Source: an uncultured Muribaculaceae bacterium (GTDB taxonomy: Bacteria > Bacteroidota > Bacteroidia > Bacteroidales > Muribaculaceae). Taken from it: a DNA stretch of 64,000 nt. The DNA lies in assembly GCA_910583795.1 (NCBI GenBank), contig CAJTZQ010000001.1, positions 70,046-134,045 of the forward strand, in the 5' to 3' direction. A program made the translations under genes and the position numbers. Below are positions 23,351-31,642 of this stretch, one piece after another. Below the pieces are notes generated by a model. The model did not search any database. It was not told the origin of the DNA and worked only from the letters and a program-made list of their open reading frames with translations. How positions within the stretch are numbered: position 1 is the stretch's first letter; each line of letters begins with the position of its first letter.

Positions 23351-25423
23351 TCACTCGCCACCTTCATGAGAATGGAAGTGCGAGTAAAGCATATTCGCCT
23401 TACTTTTGCCCACACATTCCGCAAGGTCTTCGAGCGACGCCTCCTTAATCCGCTTCACGCTTTTGAAAGTTTTCATAAGAGTTTTTGCCGTCACGTCTCC
23501 AATACCTTTGATATCGTCAAGTTCACTTACCACCTGACCCTTCGAACGCCTTAACCTGTGATGAGTGATACCGAAACGGTGAGCCTCGTCGCGCAAAGCC
23601 TGGATCACTTGCAGGCTCCTGCTCTTTTTATCAATATAGAGCGGCAACTGATCACCGGGGAAATAAATTTCCTCCAGCCTTTTTGCGATCCCTACCAATG
23701 CCACCTCTCCCCTTATCCCCATTTCATCGAAAGCTTCAACAGCCGCGCTCAGCTGTCCTTTGCCGCCATCGACCACCACAAGCTGCGGCAATGGTTCCCC
23801 TTCCGCCATCATTCTTGAATAACGGCGATGAAGCACCTCTTTCATCGAAGCAAAATCATCGGGACCTTCCACGGTTTTTATGATGAAATGGCGGTAATCT
23901 TTTTTTGACGGTTTACCATTGCGGAACACTACACAACTCGCCACCGGATTTGTGCCCTGGATATTGGAATTGTCGAAACACTCGATATGCCGGGGCTGCA
24001 CATTCAAGCGGAAATCACTTTTCATCTGTTCCATGAGCTTTTCAACCCCTTTTTCAGGATCAAGTTTTTCCGCCATCTTCTCCTTGTCGTGCATATATTG
24101 GCGCACATTCTTCATACCTACCTCCAGAATCTTCTTCTTATCCCCTCTCTTAGGCACGATGAAATCTACATTTTCAAATTCCACATCCGGTTCAAATGGC
24201 ACGATAACCGTTTTAAACACCCTCTCAAAACGGCGCGAGATTTCTCCAATCGCCATAGAAAGGATTTCAGCAGGAGTCTCCGCAAGCTTCCTCCGGAATT
24301 CCATATTGAGACTCTGCACTACCGCACCATGATGCAGGTGCATGAAGTTTACGTAAGCGGAATCCCCGCTTTCATCATAGGCGAACATGTCGGCATCTTC
24401 CTCCTCTGTGACCGCTATCACAGATTTGGCATTATATTTTTTGACAGTCTCGTATTTGTCCTTCACACCCTGAGCTTCCTCAAATTTCCATTCCCCGCTG
24501 AGCCGAGCCATCTCTTCTTTCAGATAGTTCTCCAAAACCACTGTTTCACCATTCAAGATCTGGCGTACCTGAGCAACATATTCACCGTATTCATCGGGAC
24601 TGATCAAACCTCTGCAAGCCCCGTTACATTTATTGATATGATAGTCGAGGCAAAGCCTGAATTTATTTCTGGCAATCCCCTTTTCATCGAGTGTATGCCT
24701 GCAGCTGCGCAAAGGATAGACATCCCTTATAAGTTGCAAAATCAATTTTGCTGTCTGCACATTGCTGTACGGACCATAGTATTTACCGTGAATCCCCTTC
24801 TCCCTTGTCATAAATACTCTCGGGTAAAGTTCCTTCGTAACCACAATCCATGGATAAGACTTGTCATCCTTTAGCAAGACATTATAGTGCGGTTTATACG
24901 CCTTGATCATGGCATTCTCAAGATGCAAGGCATCCTCTTCAGACCCCACCACGATAAAACGCATATCCACGATATTCCTCACGAGAAGATTCGTTTTTAT
25001 CGAATCATGCCGGCGGTTGAAATAAGAAGAGACACGTCTTTTCAGTCGCTTCGCCTTTCCCACATAAATCACCTTACCATGTCTGTCAATATACATATAG
25101 ACTCCGGGGGCTTCCGGCAAATTGAGAATCTTCTCCCTCAAATGGGCTCCGGGACGATTATTGAAGAGGTCTTCTTTTGTTCTGTCCGGCTTGATTTCAA
25201 TCTCAAATTTTCCCGTTTCATCGATATTTCTCCCGGCATCAGCCAACAGCTCATCGATAGCTGCCCTTACTTCTTCAGGGCGCGCCACAATCATAGGCTC
25301 CCCCGGCTTTGGCATGTGGAGCATAGGGAGCGAAGCCGAATCCCCTTCCTTTGAAGTTTGCGGAACAGGATCGTTCTTCAAAACGGGTTCGTTGTCTGCT
25401 TTTATATTTTCAAATCTATCCAT
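23351..25423 (-). CDS. uvrC: Excinuclease ABC subunit C
   Basis: A 690-residue nucleotide-excision-repair nuclease that incises on both sides of UvrB-bound damage. The GIY-YIG domain starts LPEAPGVYMYIDRHGKVIYV with KAKRLKRRVSSYF. A central UvrB-binding (UVR) motif (EEMARLSGEWKFEEAQGVKD), the RNase H-like C-terminal nuclease (ECFDNSNIQGTNPVASCVVF, VVDGGKGQL) and a HhH pair (LDDIKGIGDVTAKTL) follow. About 90 polar residues precede the GIY-YIG domain, unusual because UvrC normally begins within about 15 residues of it. The start at 25423 (MDRFENIK) was chosen; the frame is open to 25501, but that part runs through a leader hairpin. Confidence 0.92.
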   Translation of the reverse strand: MDRFENIKADNEPVLKNDPVPQTSKEGDSASLPMLHMPKPGEPMIVARPEEVRAAIDELLADAGRNIDETGKFEIEIKPDRTKEDLFNNRPGAHLREKILNLPEAPGVYMYIDRHGKVIYVGKAKRLKRRVSSYFNRRHDSIKTNLLVRNIVDMRFIVVGSEEDALHLENAMIKAYKPHYNVLLKDDKSYPWIVVTKELYPRVFMTREKGIHGKYYGPYSNVQTAKLILQLIRDVYPLRSCRHTLDEKGIARNKFRLCLDYHINKCNGACRGLISPDEYGEYVAQVRQILNGETVVLENYLKEEMARLSGEWKFEEAQGVKDKYETVKKYNAKSVIAVTEEEDADMFAYDESGDSAYVNFMHLHHGAVVQSLNMEFRRKLAETPAEILSMAIGEISRRFERVFKTVIVPFEPDVEFENVDFIVPKRGDKKKILEVGMKNVRQYMHDKEKMAEKLDPEKGVEKLMEQMKSDFRLNVQPRHIECFDNSNIQGTNPVASCVVFRNGKPSKKDYRHFIIKTVEGPDDFASMKEVLHRRYSRMMAEGEPLPQLVVVDGGKGQLSAAVEAFDEMGIRGEVALVGIAKRLEEIYFPGDQLPLYIDKKSRSLQVIQALRDEAHRFGITHHRLRRSKGQVVSELDDIKGIGDVTAKTLMKTFKSVKRIKEASLEDLAECVGKSKANMLYSHFHSHEGGE

Positions 25424-25436
25424 ATTTATATAACTC

Positions 25437-25468
25437 AAAGGTGCGCCTGCGGGTTGCAGGAGCACCTT
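25437..25468 (-). promoter_or_regulatory. Hairpin in the uvrC leader
   Basis: On the minus strand AAGGTGC-T-CCTGC pairs with GCAGG-C-GCACCTT around AACCC, giving a 12-bp stem with one internal mismatch. It ends 13 bp before the uvrC ATG and has no T tract, so it is more likely a leader structure than a terminator. Confidence 0.5.
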
Positions 25469-25538
25469 GTCGGATAGCCGTACCTTTATCGGGCGGCACA
25501 CCTCATAATCGGGAAAACCGAATCTAATTTATCTGAAA

Positions 25539-25568
25539 ATATCCCGATAAAATCGGAATATTTATTTT
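25539..25568 (-). terminator. Hairpin just after apt
   Basis: AATATCCCGAT and ATCGGAATATT (25541-25562) pair with one G-T or mismatch position, adjacent to the apt stop. On the minus strand it is followed by TTTTCAG, a weak T tract. Confidence 0.5.
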
Positions 25569-26092
25569 TAATATTTCAACAAAGAAGTCACCTCGCAATC
25601 TTTTGGAAGATTTGCCCTACCATTTAGAGCTGTGAGTTCAACGATGAAATTTATGTAAATTTTCTTTGGATTCATACTCTTCACAAGCTCATAGCAAGCC
25701 TCCATTGTGCCGCCTGTAGCAAGCAAGTCGTCATGAAGCACTACCACGTCATCCGGAGTGATTGCGTCGCTATGAAGCTCGATTGTGTCGACGCCATACT
25801 CTTTTGCGTAAGCTTTCTTAATTGTCACGGAAGGCAATTTTCCAGGTTTACGTGCAGGCACGAATCCGCTTCCAAGTTCATACGCAAGGATACTACCCCC
25901 GATAAAACCGCGTGATTCTATACCCACCACTTTGGTTACTCCTTTATCTTTATAAAGGTCGGCAAGTGCCTTACTCATCACCCTGAGAGCCTCCCCATTT
26001 TTCAGCATGGTGGTAAGATCACGGAAGATGATACCCTTCGAGGGGAAATCAGGCACATCGCGAATCAGGTCTTTTAGATTTTCAAGTTCCAT
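25568..26092 (-). CDS. apt: Adenine phosphoribosyltransferase
   Basis: A 174-residue purine-salvage enzyme making AMP from adenine and PRPP. Conserved parts are FPSKGIIFRDLTTML near the N-terminus, VVGIESRGFIGGSILAYEL, the RKPGKLP loop, and the PRPP-binding signature VVVLHDDLLATGGTMEACYE. The frame is open to 26137, but the extra residues MFHVEH are a translation of the parS-like palindrome; MELENLKDLIRDVPDFPSKG from ATG 26092 is the usual Apt N-terminus and gives family length. Confidence 0.95.
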   Translation of the reverse strand: MELENLKDLIRDVPDFPSKGIIFRDLTTMLKNGEALRVMSKALADLYKDKGVTKVVGIESRGFIGGSILAYELGSGFVPARKPGKLPSVTIKKAYAKEYGVDTIELHSDAITPDDVVVLHDDLLATGGTMEACYELVKSMNPKKIYINFIVELTALNGRANLPKDCEVTSLLKY

Positions 26093-26120
26093 ATTTGTCA
26101 GTTTAGATAATCCATCATAA

Positions 26121-26136
26121 TGTTCCACGTGGAACA
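26121..26136. promoter_or_regulatory. parS-like centromere site (ParB/Noc-type palindrome)
   Basis: TGTTCCACGTGGAACA is a perfect 16-bp palindrome identical to a well-known chromosomal parS form (consensus TGTTNCACGTGNAACA). It lies in the 142-bp spacer between apt and mnmG. parS sites cluster near oriC in many bacteria and mnmG (gidA) is often origin-proximal, so the context fits ParB loading. No parA/parB gene is in the window. Confidence 0.82.
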
Positions 26137-26234
26137 ATTTTATTCTATCTTATTTATACTCCGCTTTTAAGAAACGGATTTTATCAAATAAGATTGTGAC
26201 TCCTTCCCCTTTCCATTCCAAATTTTATATTTTC

Positions 26235-28190
26235 TCATCTATGAAGAAGCACAAGCAAAATATTGATGTCTGCAGGCGACACACCGGGGATTCTGGATGC
26301 CTGTCCGATGGTGGCGGGACGGATCTTAGTCAACTTCTGCCGGGCTTCTGTAGATAACGACAACAATGAATTAAAATCCATATCGGAAGGCAGGTTCACA
26401 TATTCGAGTCTTTTAGCTTTTTCAGCAAGATCTTTCTCTCTGGAAATATAACCTCCATATTTAATCAGGATCTCGGCTGCCTCCACAATCTCCGACCGGC
26501 GGCGTTCCTCGATTTCCTCAATTCTTTTCCTCAATCGGGAAATCAGCGAAGAGAGATTGGAAAAATTTAGTTGAGGGCGTTTCAGCAATTCGACAAGTCT
26601 GATGGACGCTGTCAAAGGCGATGTGCCAAGTTGCTTTAGAGCCGCATTTATCTTATCTCCCATTTTGACAGTAAAATTGGAGCACCATTCAATCAATGCA
26701 TCCCTCTCTTCCCTCTTCGACTTCATAGCCTCGTAGCGTCTATTATCTGCCAGACCTATTTCATACCCTCTTGGAGTAAGGCGCATGTCGGCATCGTCCT
26801 GACGAAGAAGTATGCGGTATTCTGCCCTTGAAGTAAACATCCGGTACGGTTCATCCACACCCTTTGTCACAAGATCATCTATAAGAACGCCTATATAAGC
26901 TTCATCCCTTCCCAACACAAGAGGTGCATTTCCATTGGTACTTCTTGCAGCATTGACTCCGGCGATCAAACCTTGTGCAGCCGCTTCTTCATATCCAGTT
27001 GTTCCATTGATCTGTCCAGCGAAATAAAGTCCATCCACAAGTTTTGTCTGAAGGTCGTGGGTAAGCTGTGTCGGATCGAAATAATCGTATTCTATTGCGT
27101 AGCCGGGACGATAGAAATGTACATTCCTGAGGGCAGGAACCTTCTGCAACGCTTCCAACTGCACTTGCCACGGCAACGAACTCGAGAAGCCGTTTATATA
27201 AAATTCATTAGTGTTTTCACCCTCGGGTTCGAGGAAAAGCTGATGACTCTCCTTATCCGAGAATGTCACAATCTTTGTCTCGATACTCGGACAATATCTT
27301 GGACCGATACTTTGTATCTGCCCGTTATAAAGAGGCGAGGAATCGAGATTGTCATGAAGAATTTTATGGGCTTCAGGATTTGTGTGTACAATGAAACAAC
27401 TTCTCGGAGAAAGCCTTCGCTGCACTTCGGGAAGAAATGAGAATTTATGGAAATCTCTTTCCACAAGTTCAACTCTGATTTCTCTCTTTTCATCTTCCGC
27501 TTCTATGGCATTTACTTTATCATCGCCGTCTTGCCGTTCGGCAAGAGAGAAGTCTATCGAACGTCCGTCGATGCGGGCGGGAGTACCTGTTTTCATCCTC
27601 AAAACAGAAAATCCCAATTCCATAAGTTGTTCGGAAAGTCCTGTAGATGCCGGCTCGGCTATGCGACCGCCCGCTATTTTAGTGGCACCGAAATGCATCA
27701 ATCCATTAAGGAATGTTCCGTTTGTAAGCACCACTTTCTTGGCTTCAAAAGTGAAACCGAGCGATGTCTTCACACCGGATACTTTGATTTTTTCTCCACT
27801 TTCATCAAAGATAAGCCCGTTGACCATATCCTGAAAAAGTTCAAGATTGGATGTGGTTTCAAGTATGTGACGCCATTCTTTTATAAATTGCTCACGGTCA
27901 GACTGTACACGTGGAGACCATACAGCCGGTCCTTTAGAGCGGTTGAGCATACGGAATTGAATTGCCGTGCGGTCAGCCACTATACCCATCTGTCCGCCTA
28001 ATGCATCTATCTCTCTGACAATCTGTCCTTTTGCAATCCCTCCGACAGCAGGGTTGCACGACATTTGGGCAACTCTGTTCAAATCGGAAGTGATAAGCAA
28101 CGTCGATGCCCCGATACGTGCTGACGCCACAGCGGCTTCACAGCCTGCATGACCGGCACCTACAACTATTACATCGTAATTGAATTTCAT
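26235..28190 (-). CDS. mnmG: tRNA uridine-5-carboxymethylaminomethyl modification enzyme MnmG
   Basis: A 651-residue FAD enzyme that, with MnmE, installs the cmnm5 group on wobble U34 of several tRNAs. The Rossmann FAD motif GAGHAGCEAA is at residues 11-20. SCNPAVGGIAKGQIVREIDA and TGTPARIDGRSIDFS are family signatures, and the C-terminal helical domain that contacts MnmE is complete. Length is normal for the family (about 620-650). ybeY ends 11 bp upstream, so the two are probably one operon. Confidence 0.96.
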   Translation of the reverse strand: MKFNYDVIVVGAGHAGCEAAVASARIGASTLLITSDLNRVAQMSCNPAVGGIAKGQIVREIDALGGQMGIVADRTAIQFRMLNRSKGPAVWSPRVQSDREQFIKEWRHILETTSNLELFQDMVNGLIFDESGEKIKVSGVKTSLGFTFEAKKVVLTNGTFLNGLMHFGATKIAGGRIAEPASTGLSEQLMELGFSVLRMKTGTPARIDGRSIDFSLAERQDGDDKVNAIEAEDEKREIRVELVERDFHKFSFLPEVQRRLSPRSCFIVHTNPEAHKILHDNLDSSPLYNGQIQSIGPRYCPSIETKIVTFSDKESHQLFLEPEGENTNEFYINGFSSSLPWQVQLEALQKVPALRNVHFYRPGYAIEYDYFDPTQLTHDLQTKLVDGLYFAGQINGTTGYEEAAAQGLIAGVNAARSTNGNAPLVLGRDEAYIGVLIDDLVTKGVDEPYRMFTSRAEYRILLRQDDADMRLTPRGYEIGLADNRRYEAMKSKREERDALIEWCSNFTVKMGDKINAALKQLGTSPLTASIRLVELLKRPQLNFSNLSSLISRLRKRIEEIEERRRSEIVEAAEILIKYGGYISREKDLAEKAKRLEYVNLPSDMDFNSLLSLSTEARQKLTKIRPATIGQASRIPGVSPADINILLVLLHR

Positions 28191-28201
28191 CTTTAGAATT
28201 A

Positions 28202-28624
28202 TTATTTAACCGAAGCCCAAAGTTTGAGAGCGGCATCTTCATGCGATTCCATGATCTCCCGTTCACCAGGTCCTTTGTCGTCAATTCCACAAAGATGGAG
28301 AAGCCCATGGACAATCACTCTCAACAATTCCGACTCATACTCGACCCCGAGTCCATCGGCATTGCTCCTTACCGTGTCGAGAGAAATAAAGAGGTCGCCC
28401 CCTACCCTATCCCGGTGAGAATAATCAAACGTGATGATGTCGGTATAATAATCGTGATGAAGAAACTTCCGGTTGACACGCAAAATTTCTTCGTCATCAC
28501 AAAAGAGATAATTCAGATTGCCTATTCGGCGCTCATGTGCAGCCGCCACTTCACCGAGCCATTCTTCTACCTTTGCAAAGTCAAGCGCCGGCATCTCCAC
28601 ATTCTTTGTCTCAAATTCTATCAT
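28202..28624 (-). CDS. ybeY: Endoribonuclease YbeY
   Basis: A 140-residue zinc-dependent endoribonuclease for 16S rRNA 3'-end maturation and ribosome quality control. The metal site normally reads H-x3-H-x5-H; here HGLLHLCGIDDKGPGERE gives His106 and His110 but Asp116 at the third place. I believe Bacteroidetes homologues often lack the third His, so this need not mean loss of function, but it should be checked. TDIITFDYSH at 61-70 is the other conserved region. It is first in a ybeY-mnmG operon with a structured leader. Confidence 0.9.
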   Translation of the reverse strand: MIEFETKNVEMPALDFAKVEEWLGEVAAAHERRIGNLNYLFCDDEEILRVNRKFLHHDYYTDIITFDYSHRDRVGGDLFISLDTVRSNADGLGVEYESELLRVIVHGLLHLCGIDDKGPGEREIMESHEDAALKLWASVK

Positions 28625-28670
28625 ATCAAAAAAATTATAGGCATACGAAAATTCATGTGCGTTGCCAAGT

Positions 28671-28743
28671 GAAGTTGTTCCCTCTTTTTTACGGAGATTG
28701 ATTTTCTTATGTTTTTTACCTTAAAAAAAGTCAAAACAACTTC
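28671..28743 (-). repeat. Inverted-repeat leader element, copy 1 (ybeY leader)
   Basis: The arms are GAAGTTGTTCCCTCTTTTTT (28671-28690) and AAAAAAGTCAAAACAACTTC (28724-28743), imperfect reverse complements around a 33-bp AT-rich centre. On the minus strand the element starts 4 nt after a TATTTTTG box and would form the first 73 nt of the ybeY mRNA. A longer relative is at 63557-63760 in the mgtE leader. Confidence 0.7.
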
Positions 28744-28747
28744 AGTG

Positions 28748-28755
28748 CAAAAATA
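28748..28755 (-). promoter_or_regulatory. Candidate -7 element for ybeY-mnmG
   Basis: The minus strand reads TATTTTTG, then CACT and the inverted-repeat leader. No TTTG at the -33 distance. Confidence 0.45.
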
Positions 28756-29125
28756 CAAAAAAAACTGACATCCCCCTCCTGCCATATAAAATTTCTTGAC
28801 CGTCAGCTATCTTTCGGCATCCAAATTAACAGGAATCTTAAGAATCATCAAAATTTAATTTTTCAGAACAAAAAAATCAATTGTCAACAACCTCTGTTAA
28901 AAACTAATTCTCAATAGATTATAATCAAAATGTCTAAATTTAACCGCTATGAGATTACGATTTTCGTCAAAATGCCACCAATCAGTCATGATTTTAAAAA
29001 TCTCAAATCTCATTAATTTCATTTTTTTGTAATCATTTTCCAATTCCTATTCATTGCAGTCAATCTTTAGCATAACATTTCCGAACGAGACCGACCATAT
29101 CTTGAATGGCGACCATCCATCCCAA
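28756..29125. other. AT-rich divergent spacer without recognisable genes
   Basis: The gap between the divergent ybeY and AAA-ATPase genes spans 28625-29181. Apart from the leader element, the -7 box and the promoter at 29126-29156, this 370-bp part is AT-rich with scattered stop codons in all frames I followed. I see no gene, tRNA or clear repeat in it. Confidence 0.6.
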
Positions 29126-29156
29126 TTTGTAAAAGCAAATTTTATTGCTATCTTTG
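29126..29156 (+). promoter_or_regulatory. Promoter of the AAA-ATPase/nuclease gene
   Basis: TTTG (29126-29129), 19 bp, TATCTTTG (29149-29156), 25 bp before the ATG at 29182. Confidence 0.78.
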
Positions 29157-29181
29157 CATTATAATCCCTAAAAACAAATTT

Positions 29182-30741
29182 ATGAAGGCTCAAAGATTTC
29201 CCGTAGGGATAGAGACATTCTCTGATATTATTGAAGGAGGGTATGTCTATATCGATAAAACCCGATTCATTCATGAAATGATTTCGGGCAGTAAATATTA
29301 CTTCCTCAGCAGACCGCGCAGATTCGGGAAAAGTCTTATGATCTCAACGATTCAAGCCTTCTTTGAGGGGAGACACGACCTTTTTAATGGTCTCGACATT
29401 TCTCGTCACGACTACGATTGGGAGCCCCACCCTGTTTTCAGATTAAATCTTGTCAATGCCTCCACATCCTCTACCGACGGACTGAAATCCATATTGGAAT
29501 CTCATTTGTCTGAATGGGAAGAGGAGTATGATATAACCAATAACTCTTTTGATTATCCTCAGAGATTCTATAAATGCATACAAAAATCAGTTCAGAAAAC
29601 CGGAAGAAAAGCTGTTGTACTGGTTGACGAATATGATAAGCCGATTGTTTCTTCCCTGCATAATGATTCCCTGAACAAACAGCTCAGGGATATATTAAAG
29701 CCATTATACGGCACTTTGAAGGCAGCCGACGAGTATATACAATTCGCTTTCCTGACAGGGGTCAGCAGATTCTCAAGACTAAGCATCTTCAGCGACATGA
29801 ACAATCTTACCGACATTTCGCTCTCTGAAAAATACGCTTCAATATGTGGAATTACAGAGGAGGAAATGTTATTGCATTGCCAGGGTGGAATCAACAGTAT
29901 AGTAGAGTCAAAAGGGATAAAATTTGAAGAAGTGGTGGCGTTGTTAAAAAAACAATATGACGGCTACCATTTCACCCCTTCATGTCCCGACATTTATAAT
30001 CCCTATAGTCTATTCTCGGCCTTTGAACTGAAAGAAATAAACAGTTTCTGGTTTGCCACAGGCACCCCTACATTTTTGATCAAAGCCTTAAGAAACGGCG
30101 ATTTCTTCCTTCCTGATCTAAATAATGAAAAAACATCGGCAATTGACATGGCTGCCTCAGAGTCTTATATGGCGAATCCGATACCAATGCTTTTTCAGAC
30201 AGGATATCTCACCATTTCCGATTATAACCCTCGTCGACGCACATATACCCTTCGTATACCTAATTTAGAGGTGGAAGAGGGTTTGTTTCAGCACCTTCTT
30301 CCCGTATATATGAACCGTCAAGGCACTTCCGAAACCAAAACAATCGACAAACTGCTTGACGAGATCGAAGACGGGAAACCGGAAGAATTTCTATCAAGAC
30401 TTAAGGCATTTCTTTCCGACATTCCTTATGAATTGTCAAGATGCAAGCCGGAGATTTATTTTGAAAATAATCTTTATATTATCTTTAAATTATTAGGATT
30501 TGCTGTTGATGCGGAATACCGCACGGCATCAGGAAGGATCGATCTCTTGCTGCGCACTGACAGGTTCATTTATCTGATGGAACTGAAACTAAACGGCACC
30601 CCGGAAGAGCCGCTCTCTCAAATAGATTCAAAAGACTATCTGATCCCATTCACTTGCGACGACCGCAGGCTCTTCAAGATAGGGATCTCCTTCTCTTCCG
30701 CAACCCGCAATATCGACCGCTGGTTAATTGAACATAAATAG
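29182..30741 (+). CDS. AAA-ATPase-like / PD-(D/E)XK nuclease family protein
   Basis: A 519-residue protein of the PF09820 (AAA-ATPase-like) plus DUF1703 type that is abundant and multi-copy in Bacteroidales. The N-terminus MKAQRFPVGIETFSDIIEGG with YVYIDKT is diagnostic. Walker A is RPRRFGKS (44-51), a Walker B-like VVLVDEYDKP follows near residue 150, and the C-terminal nuclease-like motif has Asp454 (GRIDLLL), Glu467 and Lys469 (MELKL). It is single-gene with its own promoter. The role is unproven; a link to mobile DNA or defence has been proposed for related STAND-like proteins only in general terms. It is intact. Confidence 0.88.
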   Translation: MKAQRFPVGIETFSDIIEGGYVYIDKTRFIHEMISGSKYYFLSRPRRFGKSLMISTIQAFFEGRHDLFNGLDISRHDYDWEPHPVFRLNLVNASTSSTDGLKSILESHLSEWEEEYDITNNSFDYPQRFYKCIQKSVQKTGRKAVVLVDEYDKPIVSSLHNDSLNKQLRDILKPLYGTLKAADEYIQFAFLTGVSRFSRLSIFSDMNNLTDISLSEKYASICGITEEEMLLHCQGGINSIVESKGIKFEEVVALLKKQYDGYHFTPSCPDIYNPYSLFSAFELKEINSFWFATGTPTFLIKALRNGDFFLPDLNNEKTSAIDMAASESYMANPIPMLFQTGYLTISDYNPRRRTYTLRIPNLEVEEGLFQHLLPVYMNRQGTSETKTIDKLLDEIEDGKPEEFLSRLKAFLSDIPYELSRCKPEIYFENNLYIIFKLLGFAVDAEYRTASGRIDLLLRTDRFIYLMELKLNGTPEEPLSQIDSKDYLIPFTCDDRRLFKIGISFSSATRNIDRWLIEHK

Positions 30742-31042
30742 GCACTGCGATAATATTAAAAAAAATATAATGAGGCTGTTTAACCCTTCTTATGGATATT
30801 GAATTTATTAACACCGCTTTTCTTAAGACGCTGGCATTTGAGGAGTATCCCAGTGGTAAAAATCAGGAAAATACAATTGAAAATAAAAATATTTCAATGA
30901 GTTAATAAGTGATTATTTTCAATATATTAGTATTGGATTTAGGTAAAATTTATTGATTGACACCCGATATTTGAGTGGCAAACGGGTTGTAGCCCATTAC
31001 CACTCATAGACTATCACAACCGATTATGAATCCCCATAACAT
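30742..31042. other. Spacer with a small nested hairpin
   Basis: No gene is seen. TGAGTGG (30972-30978) and CCACTCA (31000-31006) enclose an inner GGG/CCC pair, and ATTGAAA/TTTCAAT at about 30876-30897 is a second short inverted repeat. Neither has a T tract. The region is AT-rich and looks like decayed or non-coding DNA. Confidence 0.45.
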
Positions 31043-31068
31043 AAAAAAGCCCTGCCGGGCAGAGCCTT
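31043..31068 (-). terminator. Rho-independent terminator of the RhuM-like remnant
   Basis: The minus strand reads GCTCTGC-CCG-GCAGGGC followed by TTTTTTAT, a 7-bp stem with one G-U pair. It lies 98 bp past the end of the minus-strand remnant and confirms that a transcribed gene once ended here. Confidence 0.75.
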
Positions 31069-31165
31069 ATACGATGTCCTGAAGTCACAATTTGTTACCA
31101 CAAATATTAGCGAGAATATAGTCCGGGGAAATTTCCAGTTTCGAGAATGCAAAAAGTTTTTTTGC

Positions 31166-31369
31166 TCAGACTCCGAATTGAACTCTTCGTTTGGATTTAA
31201 CCCTATATCCTATAGAGGTAATCATCTCAATATTATAGTATTCAACCTGATAAGTCTTGCCATCAGATGCAGTTGTCGCAAATTTTGCGATAACTGAAAG
31301 ACCGTCCAATTCCTCTTTGAGAGCATTATTGATATGCTTGCCGATAGTTTTTACATCCCTAACAAACAA
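31166..31369 (-). pseudogene. RhuM-family (virulence-associated) protein remnant
   Basis: A 67-residue frame with VKTIGKHINNALKEELDGLS, TYQVEYYNIEMITSIGYRVK and SKRRVQF, closely resembling the central part of RhuM-family proteins, where this is followed by R-I-W-A and a further ~200 residues. Here a stop follows two residues after QF, and the N-terminal part of the family is missing. Upstream on the same strand (31379-31502) another phase reads SLWNLLDEEFASVQVRMAMA, suggesting more decayed coding DNA from the same or a neighbouring gene. RhuM genes travel with restriction-modification and mobile loci, so this may be the scar of a lost island. Confidence 0.55.
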
Positions 31370-31642
31370 TAATGCAAGCTAATTTCGGTTCAGCCATAGC
31401 CATCCGTACTTGGACAGAAGCAAATTCTTCGTCAAGCAGATTCCACAGTGACTTACATATTCAAAATTATAAGATTCTTTAAACTTTTTCTTAAATATTT
31501 TCATTTTTATTTATAAATTGACATTATTTTACTAATTTTGCAAGCAAATTTAAGAGCATGCTTACTTTTGACTTATGTTAAGATTTAGAGAAGATTTCAT
31601 AAAGTTAAAAGTAAACATACTCAAACCTAATTATTAATTCCT
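31370..31642. other. Decayed coding DNA and asnB upstream region
   Basis: The minus strand at 31379-31502 contains two short overlapping frames (MKIFKKKFKESYNFEYVSHC, 41 codons; and SLWNLLDEEFASVQVRMAMA in another phase), consistent with a frameshifted remnant. Plus-strand -7-like boxes TAATTTTG (31533-31540) and TACTTTTG (31563-31570) precede asnB but neither has a -33 at standard spacing; TTTG at 31537-31540 is 22 bp from the second. Confidence 0.4.

Noticed and set aside
25424..25501. Upstream extension of UvrC (MCRPIKVRLSDKVLLQPAGA)
   Set aside because: It runs through a leader hairpin and adds to an already long N-terminus; ATG 25423 is preferred, though not proven.
26093..26137. Longer Apt start giving MFHVEHYDGLSKLTN
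   Set aside because: These residues translate the parS-like palindrome and spacer; family N-terminus begins at ATG 26092.
30960..31010. Nested hairpin TGAGTGG...CCACTCA as a riboswitch
   Set aside because: It is short, has no gene downstream on either strand within reach, and matches no riboswitch core I know.
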